From Winslowiella toletana (GTDB lineage Bacteria; Pseudomonadota; Gammaproteobacteria; Enterobacterales; Enterobacteriaceae), in assembly GCF_032164335.1 (NCBI RefSeq), contig NZ_CP134152.1, positions 1,178,001 to 1,242,000 of the forward strand: a stretch of DNA of 64,000 nt. The letters run 5' to 3'. A program made the translations under genes and the position numbers. Below are positions 1 through 11,306 of the stretch, piece after piece; the stretch's first letter is position 1, and each line of letters begins with the position of its first letter. The notes under the pieces were generated by a model. The model worked only from the letters and a program-made list of their open reading frames with translations, was not told the origin of the DNA and ran no database searches.

Positions 1-612
1 GTGGCGATGGATGCGCTGGTGGTGGTGGTGAATCAGGACAATCCGCTGAACTCAATCGATAGTCAGCAGCTTGATGCGCTATTTTCGGTCACGCGCTTAT
101 GTGGTGCTACCGCTGCGCCGCAATATTGGGGAGACTTAGCGCTGACCGCACCTGACTGGCAGCGGCGCACCCTGCAACGCTTTGGGCGCAATTCCGCTTC
201 CGGCACCTGGGGGTTCTTCAAACAGCAGGCGCTGTGTAACGGTGATTTTCGCCAGGATGTCAGTGAGTATCCCGGTTCGGCGGCGGTGGTGCAGGCGGTG
301 GCCAGCAGTCTGAATGGCATTGGCTATGCCAGTATTGGTTTTCATATCAGCGGCGTTAAAACGCTGGCGATTGGCCGTGATGGCCAGCCAGGCGTGATGC
401 CAATCACCGAAAATATTCGTAACGGCAGTTATCCTTATCTTCGCCCACTCTATATCTATGTGAATAAAGCCCCAGGTAAACCGCTGGAGCCGTTAACCCG
501 TGCCTTTTTGCAGCAGGCGATTTCGCCACAAGGGCAGGCGCTGGTGGAGCGTTCGGGCTATTTGCCGCTGTCTGAAGCGCAGCTGCGTCAGGCACGGGCG
601 CTGATTAACTAA
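1..612 (+). CDS. PstS-like phosphate-binding protein, C-terminal part (5' truncated)
   Basis: This is the C-terminal ~200 residues of a periplasmic substrate-binding protein of the phosphate (PstS-like) family. The frame is open from base 1, so the start and the signal peptide lie outside the window. The segment NSASGTWGFF resembles the PstS-type phosphate-binding loop (Ser/Gly-rich, ahead of a helix), and GIGYASIGF followed by a late PLYIYVNK strand is typical of the second lobe. In relatives such a gene lies between phoR and brnQ, which fits a role near the Pho regulon, but that is inference. No pst permease genes follow; the next gene is a methionine enzyme. The call to family is fairly firm, the ligand less so. 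Confidence 0.7.
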   Translation: MAMDALVVVVNQDNPLNSIDSQQLDALFSVTRLCGATAAPQYWGDLALTAPDWQRRTLQRFGRNSASGTWGFFKQQALCNGDFRQDVSEYPGSAAVVQAVASSLNGIGYASIGFHISGVKTLAIGRDGQPGVMPITENIRNGSYPYLRPLYIYVNKAPGKPLEPLTRAFLQQAISPQGQALVERSGYLPLSEAQLRQARALIN

Positions 613-747
613 ATTTTAAAATTATTAGCCGGTACGTGTTAACCCCAGGGGCGGCATCAGGCCGCTCACCTGCCAACATGAATTTAATTCATCACTAATG
701 AAATTTCCTCTGTTGCACCTGAACAAGGCTCATGGCAATGTGGGTTC

Positions 748-771
748 AGACATATAGATGTCCAGAAGTCT
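748..771 (+). promoter_or_regulatory. Three tandem MetJ boxes
   Basis: Three consecutive 8-bp units, AGACATAT, AGATGTCC and AGAAGTCT, match the met box AGACGTCT at 6, 6 and 7 of 8 positions with no gaps. MetJ binds tandem boxes as stacked dimers with S-adenosylmethionine as corepressor. The array ends 71 bp before the start of the methyltransferase gene, so repression by MetJ is the natural reading. Confidence 0.75.
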
Positions 772-842
772 AAAAAATAACGAAGGGCAACTATTTTACC
801 GGTAAATTATGCGCTGCGCGCATCAGTCAGGAGTTAAAAACC

Positions 843-1946
843 ATGCAAAGAACCACCGCGCCATTTCGTGCCGATACCGTTGGCAGCTTTCTGCGTCCGC
901 AGGCAATTAAACAGGCGCGTGAGCAGTTTACTGCGGGTGAAATCGATGCCAGCGCACTGCGTCGTATCGAAGATGAGGCGATCCGTCATGTGGTGACTCA
1001 TCAACGTGCCTGCGGTTTACAGGTGGTGACTGACGGTGAGTTCCGTCGCGCATGGTGGCATTTTGACTTTTTCGACGGCCTGCAGGGTGTTGAGCGCTAC
1101 GATGTCGATCAGGGCATCCAGTTTAACGGCGTGCAGACCAAAGCTCACAGCGTGCGCGTGGTCAGCAAGCTGGGCTTTGGCGACCACCCGATGCTGGAAG
1201 ATTTTCGCTATCTGCAAAGCGTCAGTGGTGATGCCGTGGCCAAAATGACGATACCCAGCCCAAGCGTGCTGCACTTCCGCGGCGGACGTAAAGCGATCGA
1301 CGCAACGGTTTATCCTGAGCTGGATGCGTACTTTGACGACCTGGCACAGACTTATCGTGATGCGATCAAAGCGTTCTATGATGCCGGCTGCCGCTATTTG
1401 CAGCTGGATGACACCGTCTGGGCCTATCTCTGCTCCGACGATCAGAAACAACAGATCCGCGAGCGCGGTGACGATCCTGAAGAGCTGGCGCGTATCTATG
1501 CCCGCGTGCTGAATAAAGCCATTGAGGGTAAGCCAGACGATCTGACCATTGGCCTGCATGTTTGCCGTGGTAACTTCCGCTCTACCTGGATCTCTGAAGG
1601 CGGCTACGAGCCAGTGGCTGAAATTCTGTTTGGCACGGTGAACATTGACGCTTTCTTCCTGGAGTACGATAACCAGCGCTCCGGTGGTTTTGAGCCGCTG
1701 CGCTTTATCCGGCCAGGCAACCAGCAGGTGGTGCTCGGTCTGATCACGACTAAAAATGGCGAGCTGGAAAATCCGGAAACGGTAAAACAGCGCCTGGCTG
1801 AAGCGGCGCAGTATGTCGACATCAATCAAATCTGCCTCAGCCCGCAGTGCGGATTTGCCTCAACGGAGGAAGGCAACAGTCTGACGGAAGAGCAGCAGTG
1901 GGCCAAGCTGCGTTTGCTGGTCGATATCGCTAAAAACGTCTGGTAA
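843..1946 (+). CDS. MetE-core homocysteine methyltransferase (YxjG/YxjH-like)
   Basis: A 367-residue protein equivalent to the C-terminal catalytic half of cobalamin-independent methionine synthase, which transfers a methyl group to homocysteine. The zinc ligands of the family can be read: His239 and Cys241 in GLHVCRGN, Glu274 in FFLEYDNQ and Cys336 in LSPQCGFAS. The N-terminal half of full MetE, which helps bind polyglutamyl folate, is absent, so the methyl donor is uncertain. Bacillus YxjG/YxjH have the same length. The ATG has an AGGAG site 9 bases upstream. The MetJ boxes at 748-771 support a job in methionine supply. A strong terminator follows and the gene stands alone. Confidence 0.85.
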   Translation: MQRTTAPFRADTVGSFLRPQAIKQAREQFTAGEIDASALRRIEDEAIRHVVTHQRACGLQVVTDGEFRRAWWHFDFFDGLQGVERYDVDQGIQFNGVQTKAHSVRVVSKLGFGDHPMLEDFRYLQSVSGDAVAKMTIPSPSVLHFRGGRKAIDATVYPELDAYFDDLAQTYRDAIKAFYDAGCRYLQLDDTVWAYLCSDDQKQQIRERGDDPEELARIYARVLNKAIEGKPDDLTIGLHVCRGNFRSTWISEGGYEPVAEILFGTVNIDAFFLEYDNQRSGGFEPLRFIRPGNQQVVLGLITTKNGELENPETVKQRLAEAAQYVDINQICLSPQCGFASTEEGNSLTEEQQWAKLRLLVDIAKNVW

Positions 1947-1968
1947 CTGGCGTAAAGTTGTGCGGACA

Positions 1969-1990
1969 GGCGCGGCTTTCCGCGCCTTTT
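1969..1990 (+). terminator. Terminator of the methyltransferase gene
   Basis: GGCGCGG and CCGCGCC form a 7-bp perfect stem around CTTT, followed by TTTT. Confidence 0.8.
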
Positions 1991-2356
1991 GTGCATCAGA
2001 ATGCGCACAAACGAGCAATATAACCCCTGGTTGTACATAAAAAATACAAATCATCTAGTGTGCATTACTCATATGTTGAAGTGATGCACTGCTTTTAGAG
2101 AAATATCTGCTATATCATCCTGCTTTTCCGATCCCGTATTGCCTTTCTTCGCTATAAACGTTTTACTTAGCGCCGTTGTCGATTTATCCCCCTGTGAACA
2201 GAAGAAAATTAGCTCAAATCACCTGCGCGCCAGGCCATCAGTAAGCATAATGCTCTGTAGTTGTCTGAATTAATGAAAATTTTAACGTGCTGTGGGGTTC
2301 GCAACGCTTTAAACACAACTTTCACTGCAACATCAGGAACAGGCATCACGGCTTTT
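1991..2356 (+). other. Intergenic region upstream of brnQ
   Basis: About 365 bases without a convincing gene. The first half is A+T rich and probably contains the brnQ promoter, but no confident -35/-10 pair was found. The brnQ frame stays open upstream with alternative ATGs at 2261 and 2273, and neither has a Shine-Dalgarno site. No attenuator-like terminator or run of branched-chain codons was seen. Confidence 0.4.
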
Positions 2357-3676
2357 ATGAAATATCGTTTAACTCCTAAAGATATCATCGCGCTGGGCTT
2401 TATGACCTTTGCCCTGTTTGTCGGCGCGGGCAATATTATCTTCCCGCCAATGGTGGGAATTCAGTCTGGCGAACACGTCTGGATGGCTTCACTGGGTTTT
2501 CTGATTACCGCAGTGGGTTTACCGGTGATTACGGTGATCGCGCTGGCACGCGTCGGTGGCGGTGTTGACGCCCTGAGCTCGCCGATTGGTAAAGCGGCGG
2601 GTCTGCTGCTGGCGACGGTCTGCTACCTGGCAGTCGGCCCGCTGTTCGCCACTCCGCGTACCGCAACGGTTTCCTTCGAAGTGGGTATTGCACCGCTGAC
2701 CGGTGACGGCCCGCTGCCACTGTTTATCTACAGCGTGGTCTATTTCGCGCTGGTCATGGGTATTTCTCTTTATCCGGGCAAGCTGCTGGATACCGTAGGC
2801 AATATTCTGGCGCCGCTGAAAATTATTGCATTGGGTGTGCTCGGCGTTGCTGCAATGCTGTGGCCAGCAGGCGATTTCGCTCCGGCGACGGAAGCCTATC
2901 AGCATGCTGCGTTCTCCAACGGTTTCGTGCAGGGCTATCTGACCATGGATACGCTGGGCGCGATGGTGTTTGGCATCGTTATTGTTAATGCTGCGCGTTC
3001 ACGTGGCGTCAGCGATGCGCGCCTGCTGACTCGTTACACCGTGATTGCTGGCCTGATTGCCGGTGTCGGTTTGACGCTGGTCTATCTCAGCCTGTTTAAA
3101 CTGGGTTCGCACAGTGCCAGCATTGTCGATCAGAATGCCAACGGCGCGATGATTTTACATAACTATGTGCAGCATACCTTTGGCGGAATGGGCAGCTTCT
3201 TCCTTGCTGCGCTGATTTTCGTCGCCTGTATCGTTACAGCGGTTGGCCTGACCTGCGCCTGTGCGGAGTTCTTTCAGCAGTATCTGCCGCTCTCTTACCG
3301 CACGCTGGTATTTATTCTCGGTCTGTTCTCAATGCTGGTCTCAAACCTCGGTCTGAGCCACCTGATTCAGGTCTCGATTCCGGTGCTGACCGCTATCTAT
3401 CCACCGTGTATTGTGCTGGTAGTGCTGAGCTTTACTCTGCGCTGGTGGAATAACAGCAGCCGGATTATTGCGCCAACGATGCTGATTAGCCTGCTCTTTG
3501 GTATCATTGACGCGATTAAGACCACCAGTTTCAACGATGTTCTGCCAGCCTGGAGTCAGCATTTACCGCTGGCCGATCAGGGTCTGTCCTGGCTGCCGCC
3601 ATCACTGGCGATACTGGTGGTTGTCGCGATTATCGATCGCGTGATGGGGCGTCAGCACGTCACTGCGCACCAGTAA
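2357..3676 (+). CDS. brnQ: Branched-chain amino acid:cation symporter BrnQ
   Basis: Inner-membrane importer of leucine, isoleucine and valine (LIVCS family, LIV-II system). The 439 residues equal the E. coli length and show about a dozen hydrophobic segments. Long blocks match BrnQ as remembered, including [13 protein letters not shown] near residue 20, [19 protein letters not shown] and [10 protein letters not shown]. The start was set by homology at the ATG before [14 protein letters not shown]; its ribosome site is weak. The frame is open further upstream but that extension does not look like BrnQ. The gene ends in its own terminator and is followed by proY as in E. coli. Confidence 0.95.
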   Translation: MKYRLTPKDIIALGFMTFALFVGAGNIIFPPMVGIQSGEHVWMASLGFLITAVGLPVITVIALARVGGGVDALSSPIGKAAGLLLATVCYLAVGPLFATPRTATVSFEVGIAPLTGDGPLPLFIYSVVYFALVMGISLYPGKLLDTVGNILAPLKIIALGVLGVAAMLWPAGDFAPATEAYQHAAFSNGFVQGYLTMDTLGAMVFGIVIVNAARSRGVSDARLLTRYTVIAGLIAGVGLTLVYLSLFKLGSHSASIVDQNANGAMILHNYVQHTFGGMGSFFLAALIFVACIVTAVGLTCACAEFFQQYLPLSYRTLVFILGLFSMLVSNLGLSHLIQVSIPVLTAIYPPCIVLVVLSFTLRWWNNSSRIIAPTMLISLLFGIIDAIKTTSFNDVLPAWSQHLPLADQGLSWLPPSLAILVVVAIIDRVMGRQHVTAHQ

Positions 3677-3695
3677 GAATTCAGGTTTATTTTTT

Positions 3696-3721
3696 AACCA
3701 CGGGCTTGCCCGTGGTTTTTT
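3696..3721 (+). terminator. brnQ terminator
   Basis: CCACGGGC and GCCCGTGG form an 8-bp stem around TT, extended by flanking AA/TT and followed by a run of T. Confidence 0.9.
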
Positions 3722-3745
3722 CATTTCCACAGGTGATAAGTCGCT

Positions 3746-5104
3746 ATGCAAGAAACGAACAAGCTCAAACGCGGACTGAGCACGCGCCATATCCGTTTTA
3801 TGGCATTAGGATCGGCAATTGGTACCGGGCTGTTTTACGGCTCGGCTGATGCCATCAGAATGGCCGGACCAAGCGTGCTGCTGGCCTATATTATTGGCGG
3901 CGCGGTAGCCTATATTATTATGCGTGCGCTGGGTGAGATGTCGGTGAACAATCCGCAGTCCAGCTCGTTTTCGCGCTATGCTCAGGATTATCTCGGCCCG
4001 CTGGCAGGTTATATCACCGGCTGGACCTACTGTTTTGAAATCCTGATTGTTGCCATTGCCGATGTTACTGCCTTTGGCATCTATATGGGCGTCTGGTTCC
4101 CGGATGTGCCGCACTGGATCTGGGTACTGAGCGTGGTGCTGATTATCGGCGGCATCAACTTGCTCAGCGTGAAAGTGTTTGGCGAGGTGGAGTTCTGGTT
4201 CTCCTTCTTTAAAGTTGCCACCATTATCATCATGATCCTCGCTGGCTTCGGCATCATTATCTGGGGGATTGGCAACGGTGGTCAGCCAACCGGTATCCAT
4301 AATCTGTGGACCAATGGCGGCTTCTTTGCTCACGGTATCGTCGGCATGCTGCTGTCGCTGCAGATGGTGATGTTTGCTTACGGCGGTATTGAAATTATCG
4401 GTATCACCGCCGGTGAAGCGAAAGATCCGGAAAAGTCGATTCCACGTGCGATTAACTCGGTGCCGCTGCGTATTCTGGTGTTCTATGTCGGCACGCTGTT
4501 TGTCATTATGTCGATTTACCCGTGGAACCAGGTGGGCACCTCGGGCAGTCCGTTTGTTCTGACTTTCCAGCACCTCGGTATTGCTGCTGCCGCTTCTATC
4601 CTTAATTTCGTCGTCATCACCGCCTCGCTGTCGGCGATTAACAGCGATGTGTTTGGCGTCGGTCGTATGCTGCACGGGATGGCCGAACAGGGCCATGCGC
4701 CGAAGATGTTTATGAAAGTCTCACGTCGCGGTATTCCGTGGGTCACGGTGATCGTGATGATGCTGGCGATGCTGGTGGCGGTCTACCTGAACTACCTGAT
4801 GCCGGAAAAAGTGTTCCTGGTAATCGCCTCACTGGCGACGTTTGCCACGGTGTGGGTGTGGATTATGATCCTCAGTTCGCAAATTGCTTTCCGTCGTAAA
4901 CTGAGCAGTGAAGAGGCGAAGGCGCTGAAGTTTGCCTTGCCGGGCGGCTCGGCTACCGCGATGGTTGGTATCGCATTTCTGGTGTTTATCATCGGCCTGA
5001 TTGGCTACTTCCCGGATACCCGTATTTCGCTGTATGTCGGTATGGCGTGGATTGTATTGCTACTGGTCGGTTATGTGATTAAGCAGCGCGTCAGTCGCCG
5101 CTAA
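3746..5104 (+). CDS. proY: Proline-specific permease ProY (APC family)
   Basis: Amino acid/proton symporter of the inner membrane, 452 residues with about 12 hydrophobic segments. The N-terminal [27 protein letters not shown] is the characteristic opening of the AroP/ProY/LysP branch, with the GSAIGTGLF substrate-loop motif. [23 protein letters not shown] near residue 215 is also typical. ProY is assigned over sister permeases from its position after brnQ and from overall likeness; substrate is inferred as proline. A GGTG ribosome site precedes the ATG. A GC-rich terminator follows. Confidence 0.9.
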   Translation: MQETNKLKRGLSTRHIRFMALGSAIGTGLFYGSADAIRMAGPSVLLAYIIGGAVAYIIMRALGEMSVNNPQSSSFSRYAQDYLGPLAGYITGWTYCFEILIVAIADVTAFGIYMGVWFPDVPHWIWVLSVVLIIGGINLLSVKVFGEVEFWFSFFKVATIIIMILAGFGIIIWGIGNGGQPTGIHNLWTNGGFFAHGIVGMLLSLQMVMFAYGGIEIIGITAGEAKDPEKSIPRAINSVPLRILVFYVGTLFVIMSIYPWNQVGTSGSPFVLTFQHLGIAAAASILNFVVITASLSAINSDVFGVGRMLHGMAEQGHAPKMFMKVSRRGIPWVTVIVMMLAMLVAVYLNYLMPEKVFLVIASLATFATVWVWIMILSSQIAFRRKLSSEEAKALKFALPGGSATAMVGIAFLVFIIGLIGYFPDTRISLYVGMAWIVLLLVGYVIKQRVSRR

Positions 5105-5118
5105 GCCATAACTGACGG

Positions 5119-5145
5119 AAAGGGCGGGTTCTCCCGCCCTTTTTA
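5119..5145 (+). terminator. proY terminator
   Basis: AGGGCGGG and CCCGCCCT form an 8-bp stem around TTCT, followed by TTTT. Confidence 0.9.
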
Positions 5146-5191
5146 TTAACCGCTTCGCTGGTTGATGACTGATACGTCATGCTGCGGGCAT

Positions 5192-5220
5192 AAAAAAAGC
5201 CCGCCGAAGCGAGCTTTTTC
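5192..5220 (-). terminator. Peroxiredoxin gene terminator
   Basis: Read on the minus strand, AAGCTCGC, a TTCG tetraloop and GCGGGCTT form a stem with one G-U pair, followed by a run of T. It lies just past the peroxiredoxin stop codon. Confidence 0.85.
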
Positions 5221-5235
5221 TGCAACAGACCTGAA

Positions 5236-5838
5236 TTACAGGTTGGTCGCGTTTTCAGACAGGTATTTCGCAACGCCTTCCGGAGATGCGCCCATGCCTT
5301 CTTTTCCTTTTTCCCACTGAGCCGGGCAAACTTCACCGTGCTCTTCGTGGAATTGCAGCGCGTCAACCATACGCAGCATTTCATCAACGTTACGGCCCAG
5401 TGGCAGATCGTTGACAACCTGATGACGAACAACGCCGTTCTGGTCGATCAGGAAAGAGCCGCGCAGTGCAACGCCTGCGTCCGGATGCTCGATACCGTAA
5501 GCTTTCTGGATTTCGCGTTTGATATCAGCAACCATTGCGTATTTCACTTCGCCGATGCCGCCTTTCTCAACCGGAGTTTTACGCCATGCGTTGTGCACGA
5601 ACTCGGAATCGAAGGAGACACCAACAACTTCAACACCACGCTTCTGGAACTCTTCGTAACGCTTGTCAAAAGCAATCAGCTCAGACGGGCAGACGAAGGT
5701 GAAGTCCATTGGCCAAAAGAACACAACGGTGGCTTTACCAGCGGTGTGTTTTTTAAAGTTAAAGTTTTCAACGATTTCACCGTTGCCCAGTACAGCTGCT
5801 GCAGTAAAATCAGGGGCTTGACGAGTTACCAGGACCAT
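5236..5838 (-). CDS. Typical 2-Cys peroxiredoxin (AhpC/TSA, Prx1 type)
   Basis: Cytosolic thiol peroxidase of 200 residues that reduces hydrogen peroxide and organic peroxides. The peroxidatic Cys50 lies in FTFVCPSE and the resolving Cys171 in GEVCPAQW, the layout of the typical 2-Cys class. The start is the ATG before VLVTRQAPDF, which has a GGAG ribosome site; an in-frame GTG two codons upstream is less likely. It has no AhpF partner here, so thioredoxin is the probable reductant (inference). It sits between proY and acpH, where E. coli has malZ. A 25-bp OxyR-like palindrome lies about 95-120 bp upstream. Confidence 0.93.
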   Translation of the reverse strand: MVLVTRQAPDFTAAAVLGNGEIVENFNFKKHTAGKATVVFFWPMDFTFVCPSELIAFDKRYEEFQKRGVEVVGVSFDSEFVHNAWRKTPVEKGGIGEVKYAMVADIKREIQKAYGIEHPDAGVALRGSFLIDQNGVVRHQVVNDLPLGRNVDEMLRMVDALQFHEEHGEVCPAQWEKGKEGMGASPEGVAKYLSENATNL

Positions 5839-5884
5839 ATTCACTCCTGTAAAAGTGTGAGGTTAATAAAATTTAATGCCCGCA

Positions 5885-5890
5885 ATTATA
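5885..5890 (-). promoter_or_regulatory. Probable -10 box of the peroxiredoxin promoter
   Basis: A perfect TATAAT on the minus strand. The best -35 candidate, TTGGTT at 5910-5915, is poorly spaced (19 bp), as is common at activator-dependent promoters. The OxyR-like palindrome lies just upstream. Confidence 0.5.
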
Positions 5891-5931
5891 GAGGGTACGT
5901 TACCGCGGGAACCAATGCATAACGCCGATTA

Positions 5932-5956
5932 ATTTGATAGGCGTTACCTATCAAAT
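5932..5956 (-). promoter_or_regulatory. OxyR-like operator upstream of the peroxiredoxin gene
   Basis: A perfect 10-bp inverted repeat, ATTTGATAGG and CCTATCAAAT, is separated by 5 bp. Its core reads ATAG-N7-CTAT, the OxyR half-operator layout. The centre lies about 66 bp upstream of the likely transcription start, a usual place for OxyR activation. Confidence 0.65.
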
Positions 5957-6033
5957 AGGGTGCATTATCAAGGTAGCCTCATACAATAACCCTTTCTGAC
6001 AAAAGGGCAAGCAGCAAGTGGTTTCTGGCTGCT

Positions 6034-6615
6034 TCACAGCTGCTGCTGTGCGGCTTGTGCCATCATGCGCGGATAAAACTGCCAGAACAGTGTGTCAAAT
6101 TGATGATAATGCGCGACAAAATCCTGATAAGAGTCGCTGAGGGCAGCCAGCCGGGGGCGGCGTGAGGCCATGCCATACAGCACCTTCTCTAAGTAAGCTG
6201 CATCGGCATAGTTTTCCATCCAGCGCTCGGTCCATAAATAGCGATTAAGGTTCTGAAAGCGCTCTGGCGTCGACGGTAATTCAGGCTGGATCACCGCGCG
6301 TGCCTGGTTGAGGAAAGTTGGCAAGGATATTTCCGGCGCAATCTGTTGCCAGTGGCGCGCGAGAAAATGGTCCCAGATAACATCCAGCGTAATGGGCGCA
6401 ACGCGATACGTTTCCTCGCGGAAGTAACGGCGCGCGGCGCGGACTTCCGGCAGCGAATCCGTCATGACATCAATACGACGGTGCAACGAAATGCCTTCGG
6501 CTACCGGCTGAGGCCAGTCGTTATGCGGGTTGCCGCGGACGAAGTCGGCCATCAGATTGCCGAGCAGCGAACTGTTGGCCAGCGTGGCCAGATGAAGATG
6601 AGCAAGAAAGTTCAT
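6034..6615 (-). CDS. acpH: Acyl carrier protein phosphodiesterase AcpH
   Basis: Removes the 4'-phosphopantetheine arm from holo-acyl carrier protein. The 193 residues match E. coli length. [10 protein letters not shown] at the N terminus, the [10 protein letters not shown] segment and the SLHRRID motif are hallmarks of the family, with His and Asp residues thought to bind the metal. The start at MNFLAH was chosen by homology over two in-frame upstream ATGs. It is divergent from queA, as in E. coli. Confidence 0.95.
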   Translation of the reverse strand: MNFLAHLHLATLANSSLLGNLMADFVRGNPHNDWPQPVAEGISLHRRIDVMTDSLPEVRAARRYFREETYRVAPITLDVIWDHFLARHWQQIAPEISLPTFLNQARAVIQPELPSTPERFQNLNRYLWTERWMENYADAAYLEKVLYGMASRRPRLAALSDSYQDFVAHYHQFDTLFWQFYPRMMAQAAQQQL

Positions 6616-6774
6616 GCCGGCGAGTATAGCCATTTTACCGCTCAATGGCACGGGCGGCGCGTGCGCCTTCGCCCGGTTACACGATGGTTTATTATCCGTT
6701 TCAGCCAGTTGTTTAGAATTGAGCGCTTTTCGGCTAAACTATGCCGCCTGTTTCACACCTGAAGATTGATACCC

Positions 6775-7845
6775 ATGCGCGTTGCCGATTTTTCTTTTGA
6801 GTTACCTGAATCTTTGATTGCCCATTACCCGCAGCCACAGCGCAGCGGATGTCGCCTGCTTTCCCTCGACGGGCCGAGCGGTGAACTGACGCATGGGGTA
6901 TTCACCGATTTGCTGGATAAACTCGAGGCTGGCGATCTGCTGGTATTCAATAATACCCGGGTGATTCCGGCGCGCGTATTCGGACGTAAAGCCAGCGGCG
7001 GTAAAATCGAAGTGCTGGTCGAGCGTATGCTCGATGAAAAACGCGTGCTGGCGCATGTGCGCTCTTCTAAATCGCCGAAGCCCGGTGCAGAGTTATTGCT
7101 GGGTGAAGATGAAAGCGTGAAAGCGACGATGGTAGCGCGCCATGATGCGCTGTTTGAAATCGAGTTTCACGACGAACGCGCGGTACTCGATATTCTGAAC
7201 GCCGTCGGCCATATGCCACTGCCGCCGTATATCGACCGTCCTGATGAAGATGCTGACCGTGAGCTGTATCAGACGGTCTACAGCCAGCGTCCGGGCGCGG
7301 TTGCCGCGCCGACTGCCGGTCTGCATTTTGACGAGCCGTTGCTGGCTGCGCTGCGTGAGAAAGGCATTGAGATGGCGTTCGTTACGCTGCATGTTGGTGC
7401 GGGCACTTTCCAGCCGGTGCGGGTAGAAACCATCGAAGACCATATTATGCATGCCGAATATGCTGAAGTGCCGCAGGATGTCGTCGATGCGGTACTGGCG
7501 TGCAAAGCGCGCGGTAAGCGGGTGGTAGCGGTCGGCACCACGTCGGTGCGTTCGCTGGAAAGCGCGGCCAAAGCCAGTCAGGATGCACTGATTGCGCCCT
7601 TCTTCGACGATACCAAAATCTTTATCTACCCGGGCTATCACTACCAGGTTGTCGATGCGCTGGTGACCAATTTCCACCTGCCGGAGTCGACGCTGATTAT
7701 GCTGGTGTCGGCATTTGCAGGTTACCGCCACACCATGCAGGCTTATCAGCAGGCGGTGGCGGAGCAATATCGTTTCTTTAGTTACGGCGATGCGATGTTT
7801 ATCAGCCGTAATCCGCAGGCCGAAGTCGAAGTGGTCGGCGAGTAA
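6775..7845 (+). CDS. queA: S-adenosylmethionine:tRNA ribosyltransferase-isomerase QueA
   Basis: Cytosolic enzyme that transfers and isomerises the ribosyl group of S-adenosylmethionine onto preQ1 in tRNA, giving epoxyqueuosine. The 356 residues equal the E. coli length and match along their whole length ([16 protein letters not shown] at the N terminus, [17 protein letters not shown] near residue 180, [18 protein letters not shown] near the C terminus). The start at MRVADFSF is set by homology; a second ATG three codons earlier is possible. It heads the queA-tgt-yajC-secD-secF series. Confidence 0.97.
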   Translation: MRVADFSFELPESLIAHYPQPQRSGCRLLSLDGPSGELTHGVFTDLLDKLEAGDLLVFNNTRVIPARVFGRKASGGKIEVLVERMLDEKRVLAHVRSSKSPKPGAELLLGEDESVKATMVARHDALFEIEFHDERAVLDILNAVGHMPLPPYIDRPDEDADRELYQTVYSQRPGAVAAPTAGLHFDEPLLAALREKGIEMAFVTLHVGAGTFQPVRVETIEDHIMHAEYAEVPQDVVDAVLACKARGKRVVAVGTTSVRSLESAAKASQDALIAPFFDDTKIFIYPGYHYQVVDALVTNFHLPESTLIMLVSAFAGYRHTMQAYQQAVAEQYRFFSYGDAMFISRNPQAEVEVVGE

Positions 7846-7925
7846 TTTATTCCGCCGGGGTTAACCGGGCGGAACCTTTAATCGCGCAGCGCGCGGTTGT
7901 TAACATCATCAGACTGTTTCTCTGA

Positions 7926-9065
<1,140 letters not shown>

Positions 9066-9089
9066 TAATTAAACAATGAGGGAAATTTA

Positions 9090-9422
9090 ATGAGCTTTTT
9101 CATTTCTGACGCAGTGGCTGCAGCAGGCGCGCCGTCTCAGGGAAGTCCTTATTCTCTGGTAATCATGCTGGTAGTATTTGGTCTGATTTTCTACTTCATG
9201 ATCCTGCGTCCGCAGCAGAAGCGTGCGAAAGAGCACAAGAAGCTGATGGACTCCATTGCCAAAGGTGATGAAGTGCTGACCACCGGTGGTCTGGTAGGTC
9301 GTGTGACTAAAGTCGCTGAAACCGGTTATGTAGCAATTGCGCTGAACGATACAACGGAAGTTGTGGTCAAACGTGATTTCGTGGCTGCCGTTCTGCCGAA
9401 AGGTACGATAAAGGCGCTGTAA
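9090..9422 (+). CDS. yajC: Sec translocon accessory protein YajC
   Basis: Small 110-residue inner-membrane protein that associates with SecDF. It has one transmembrane segment at about residues 20-40 (YSLVIMLVVFGLIFYFMILRP) and a basic cytoplasmic tail with KGDEVLTTGGLVGRV, the family signature. It directly precedes secD with a 26-bp gap. Confidence 0.97.
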   Translation: MSFFISDAVAAAGAPSQGSPYSLVIMLVVFGLIFYFMILRPQQKRAKEHKKLMDSIAKGDEVLTTGGLVGRVTKVAETGYVAIALNDTTEVVVKRDFVAAVLPKGTIKAL

Positions 9423-9448
9423 TTTAGTTTTTCCCTAAGGGAACTGCC

Positions 9449-11296
9449 GTGTTAAACCGTTATCCTCTGTGGAAGTACATCATGCTGATCGTCGTGATTC
9501 TCGTCGGTCTGCTGTACGCACTTCCCAACCTTTATGGTGAGGATCCGGCTGTTCAAATCACTGGCGCGCGCGGTGCCGCCGCCAGTGAGCAAACGCTGGG
9601 TCAGATCCAGGAAGCATTAAAACAAGACAATATTCAGAGCAAATCAATTGCGCTGGAAAACGGTGCCATTCTGGCGCGTTTCGCTAATACGGATGTGCAG
9701 CTGCGCGCCCGCGAAGCGATTATGAAGGTTCTTGGCGAGAATTACGTTGTCGCACTTAACCTCGCACCAGCAACGCCAGCCTGGCTGAGTCTGCTGGGGG
9801 CAGAGCCGATGAAACTCGGCCTTGACCTGCGTGGCGGTGTTCACTTCCTGATGGAAGTGGATATGGATACCGCACTGGGTAAACTGCAGGAACAGAATAC
9901 CGACAGCCTGCGTAGCGACCTGCGTGACAAAAATATTCCTTACACTAACGTTCGTAAAATTGATAACTACGGTGTGGAAGTGCGTTTCCGTGACGCCAGC
10001 GCCCGTAATGATGCGGTGCAGTACTTAACTTCCCGCCATCGCGATCTGGTTATCAGCAACAGCGGCAGTAATGCACTGCGTGCTGTGATGAGTGACGAGC
10101 GTATGCGTGAAGCGCGTGAGTATGCGGTTCAGCAAAACATCAATATTTTACGTAATCGTGTTAACCAGCTTGGCGTGGCCGAGCCACTGGTGCAGCGTCA
10201 GGGCTCTGACCGCATCGTGGTAGAGCTGCCAGGGATTCAGGATACTGCGCGTGCGAAAGAGATTCTTGGCGCAACCGCAACTCTGGAATTCCGTCTGGTC
10301 AACACCAGCGTCGATCAGTCTGCGGCGGCTTCTGGCCGTGTGCCTGGTGACTCTGAAGTTAAAAACACCCGTGAAGGGCAGCCGGTTGTGCTGTACAAGC
10401 GTGTGATTTTGACCGGTGACCATATTACCGATTCCACTTCCAGTACCGATGAGTACAACCAGCCACAGGTGAATATTTCACTGGACAGCGCTGGCGGTAA
10501 CATCATGTCCAACTTCACCAAGGACAATATTGGTAAACCAATGGCAACGCTGTTTGTTGAGTACAAAGACAGCGGTAAGAAAGATGCCACCGGTCGCGCC
10601 ATCCTTGAGAAGCAGGAAGAGGTGATCAACGTTGCGAATATCCAGTCTCGTCTGGGTAACAGCTTCCGTATTACCGGTATCAATAACCCGAACGAAGCGC
10701 GTCAACTGTCGTTGCTGCTGCGTGCCGGTGCGCTGATCGCGCCAATTCAGATCGTTGAAGAGCGGACTATCGGCCCGACCATGGGTGCACAGAACATCAC
10801 ACAGGGTCTGGAAGCGTGCTTGTGGGGTCTGCTGGCATCTATCGTGTTTATGGTGGTTTACTACCGTAAGTTTGGTGTGATTGCTACCTCGGCGCTGATT
10901 GCTAACCTGGTGTTAATCATCGGGGTGATGTCGCTGCTGCCGGGTGCCACGCTCACCATGCCAGGTATCGCGGGTATTGTCTTGACGCTGGCGGTGGCGG
11001 TTGATGCCAACGTACTGATCAATGAACGTATCAAAGAAGAGCTGAAGAATGGTCGGTCGATTCAACAATCGATTCATGAAGGTTATAAAGGTGCGTTCTC
11101 CAGTATCGTCGATGCTAACGTAACCACCCTGATTACCGCCGTCATTCTGTACGCTGTGGGTACCGGTTCGATTAAAGGCTTTGCGATCACTACCGCCATC
11201 GGCGTGGTGACCTCAATGTTCACTGCAATTGTCGGTACACGTGCCATCGTCAACCTGTTGTACGGCGGCAAACGCATCAACAAGCTGTCTATTTGA
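9449..11296 (+). CDS. secD: Protein translocase subunit SecD
   Basis: RND-type membrane subunit that uses the proton gradient to help pull secreted proteins across the inner membrane. It has 615 residues, a GTG start after TAAGGGAA, an N-terminal membrane helix, a large periplasmic head and five C-terminal helices. [16 protein letters not shown] near residue 124 and the [14 protein letters not shown] stretch in a late membrane segment are diagnostic. It is separated from secF by 10 bp. Confidence 0.97.
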   Translation: MLNRYPLWKYIMLIVVILVGLLYALPNLYGEDPAVQITGARGAAASEQTLGQIQEALKQDNIQSKSIALENGAILARFANTDVQLRAREAIMKVLGENYVVALNLAPATPAWLSLLGAEPMKLGLDLRGGVHFLMEVDMDTALGKLQEQNTDSLRSDLRDKNIPYTNVRKIDNYGVEVRFRDASARNDAVQYLTSRHRDLVISNSGSNALRAVMSDERMREAREYAVQQNINILRNRVNQLGVAEPLVQRQGSDRIVVELPGIQDTARAKEILGATATLEFRLVNTSVDQSAAASGRVPGDSEVKNTREGQPVVLYKRVILTGDHITDSTSSTDEYNQPQVNISLDSAGGNIMSNFTKDNIGKPMATLFVEYKDSGKKDATGRAILEKQEEVINVANIQSRLGNSFRITGINNPNEARQLSLLLRAGALIAPIQIVEERTIGPTMGAQNITQGLEACLWGLLASIVFMVVYYRKFGVIATSALIANLVLIIGVMSLLPGATLTMPGIAGIVLTLAVAVDANVLINERIKEELKNGRSIQQSIHEGYKGAFSSIVDANVTTLITAVILYAVGTGSIKGFAITTAIGVVTSMFTAIVGTRAIVNLLYGGKRINKLSI

Positions 11297-11306
11297 GGAG
11301 TGCGTT

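Noticed and set aside
1017..1829. Long minus-strand ORF (270 codons) inside the methyltransferase gene
   Set aside because: It lies fully within a gene with conserved zinc ligands on the plus strand; it is an antisense shadow.
2273..2356. Possible leader peptide or N-terminal extension before brnQ
   Set aside because: The frame is open and in phase with brnQ, but there is no ribosome site, no run of Leu, Ile or Val codons and no attenuator hairpin.
3806..4696. 296-codon minus-strand ORF in proY
   Set aside because: Antisense shadow of a well-conserved permease; composition rich in His, Asn and Gln with no domain.
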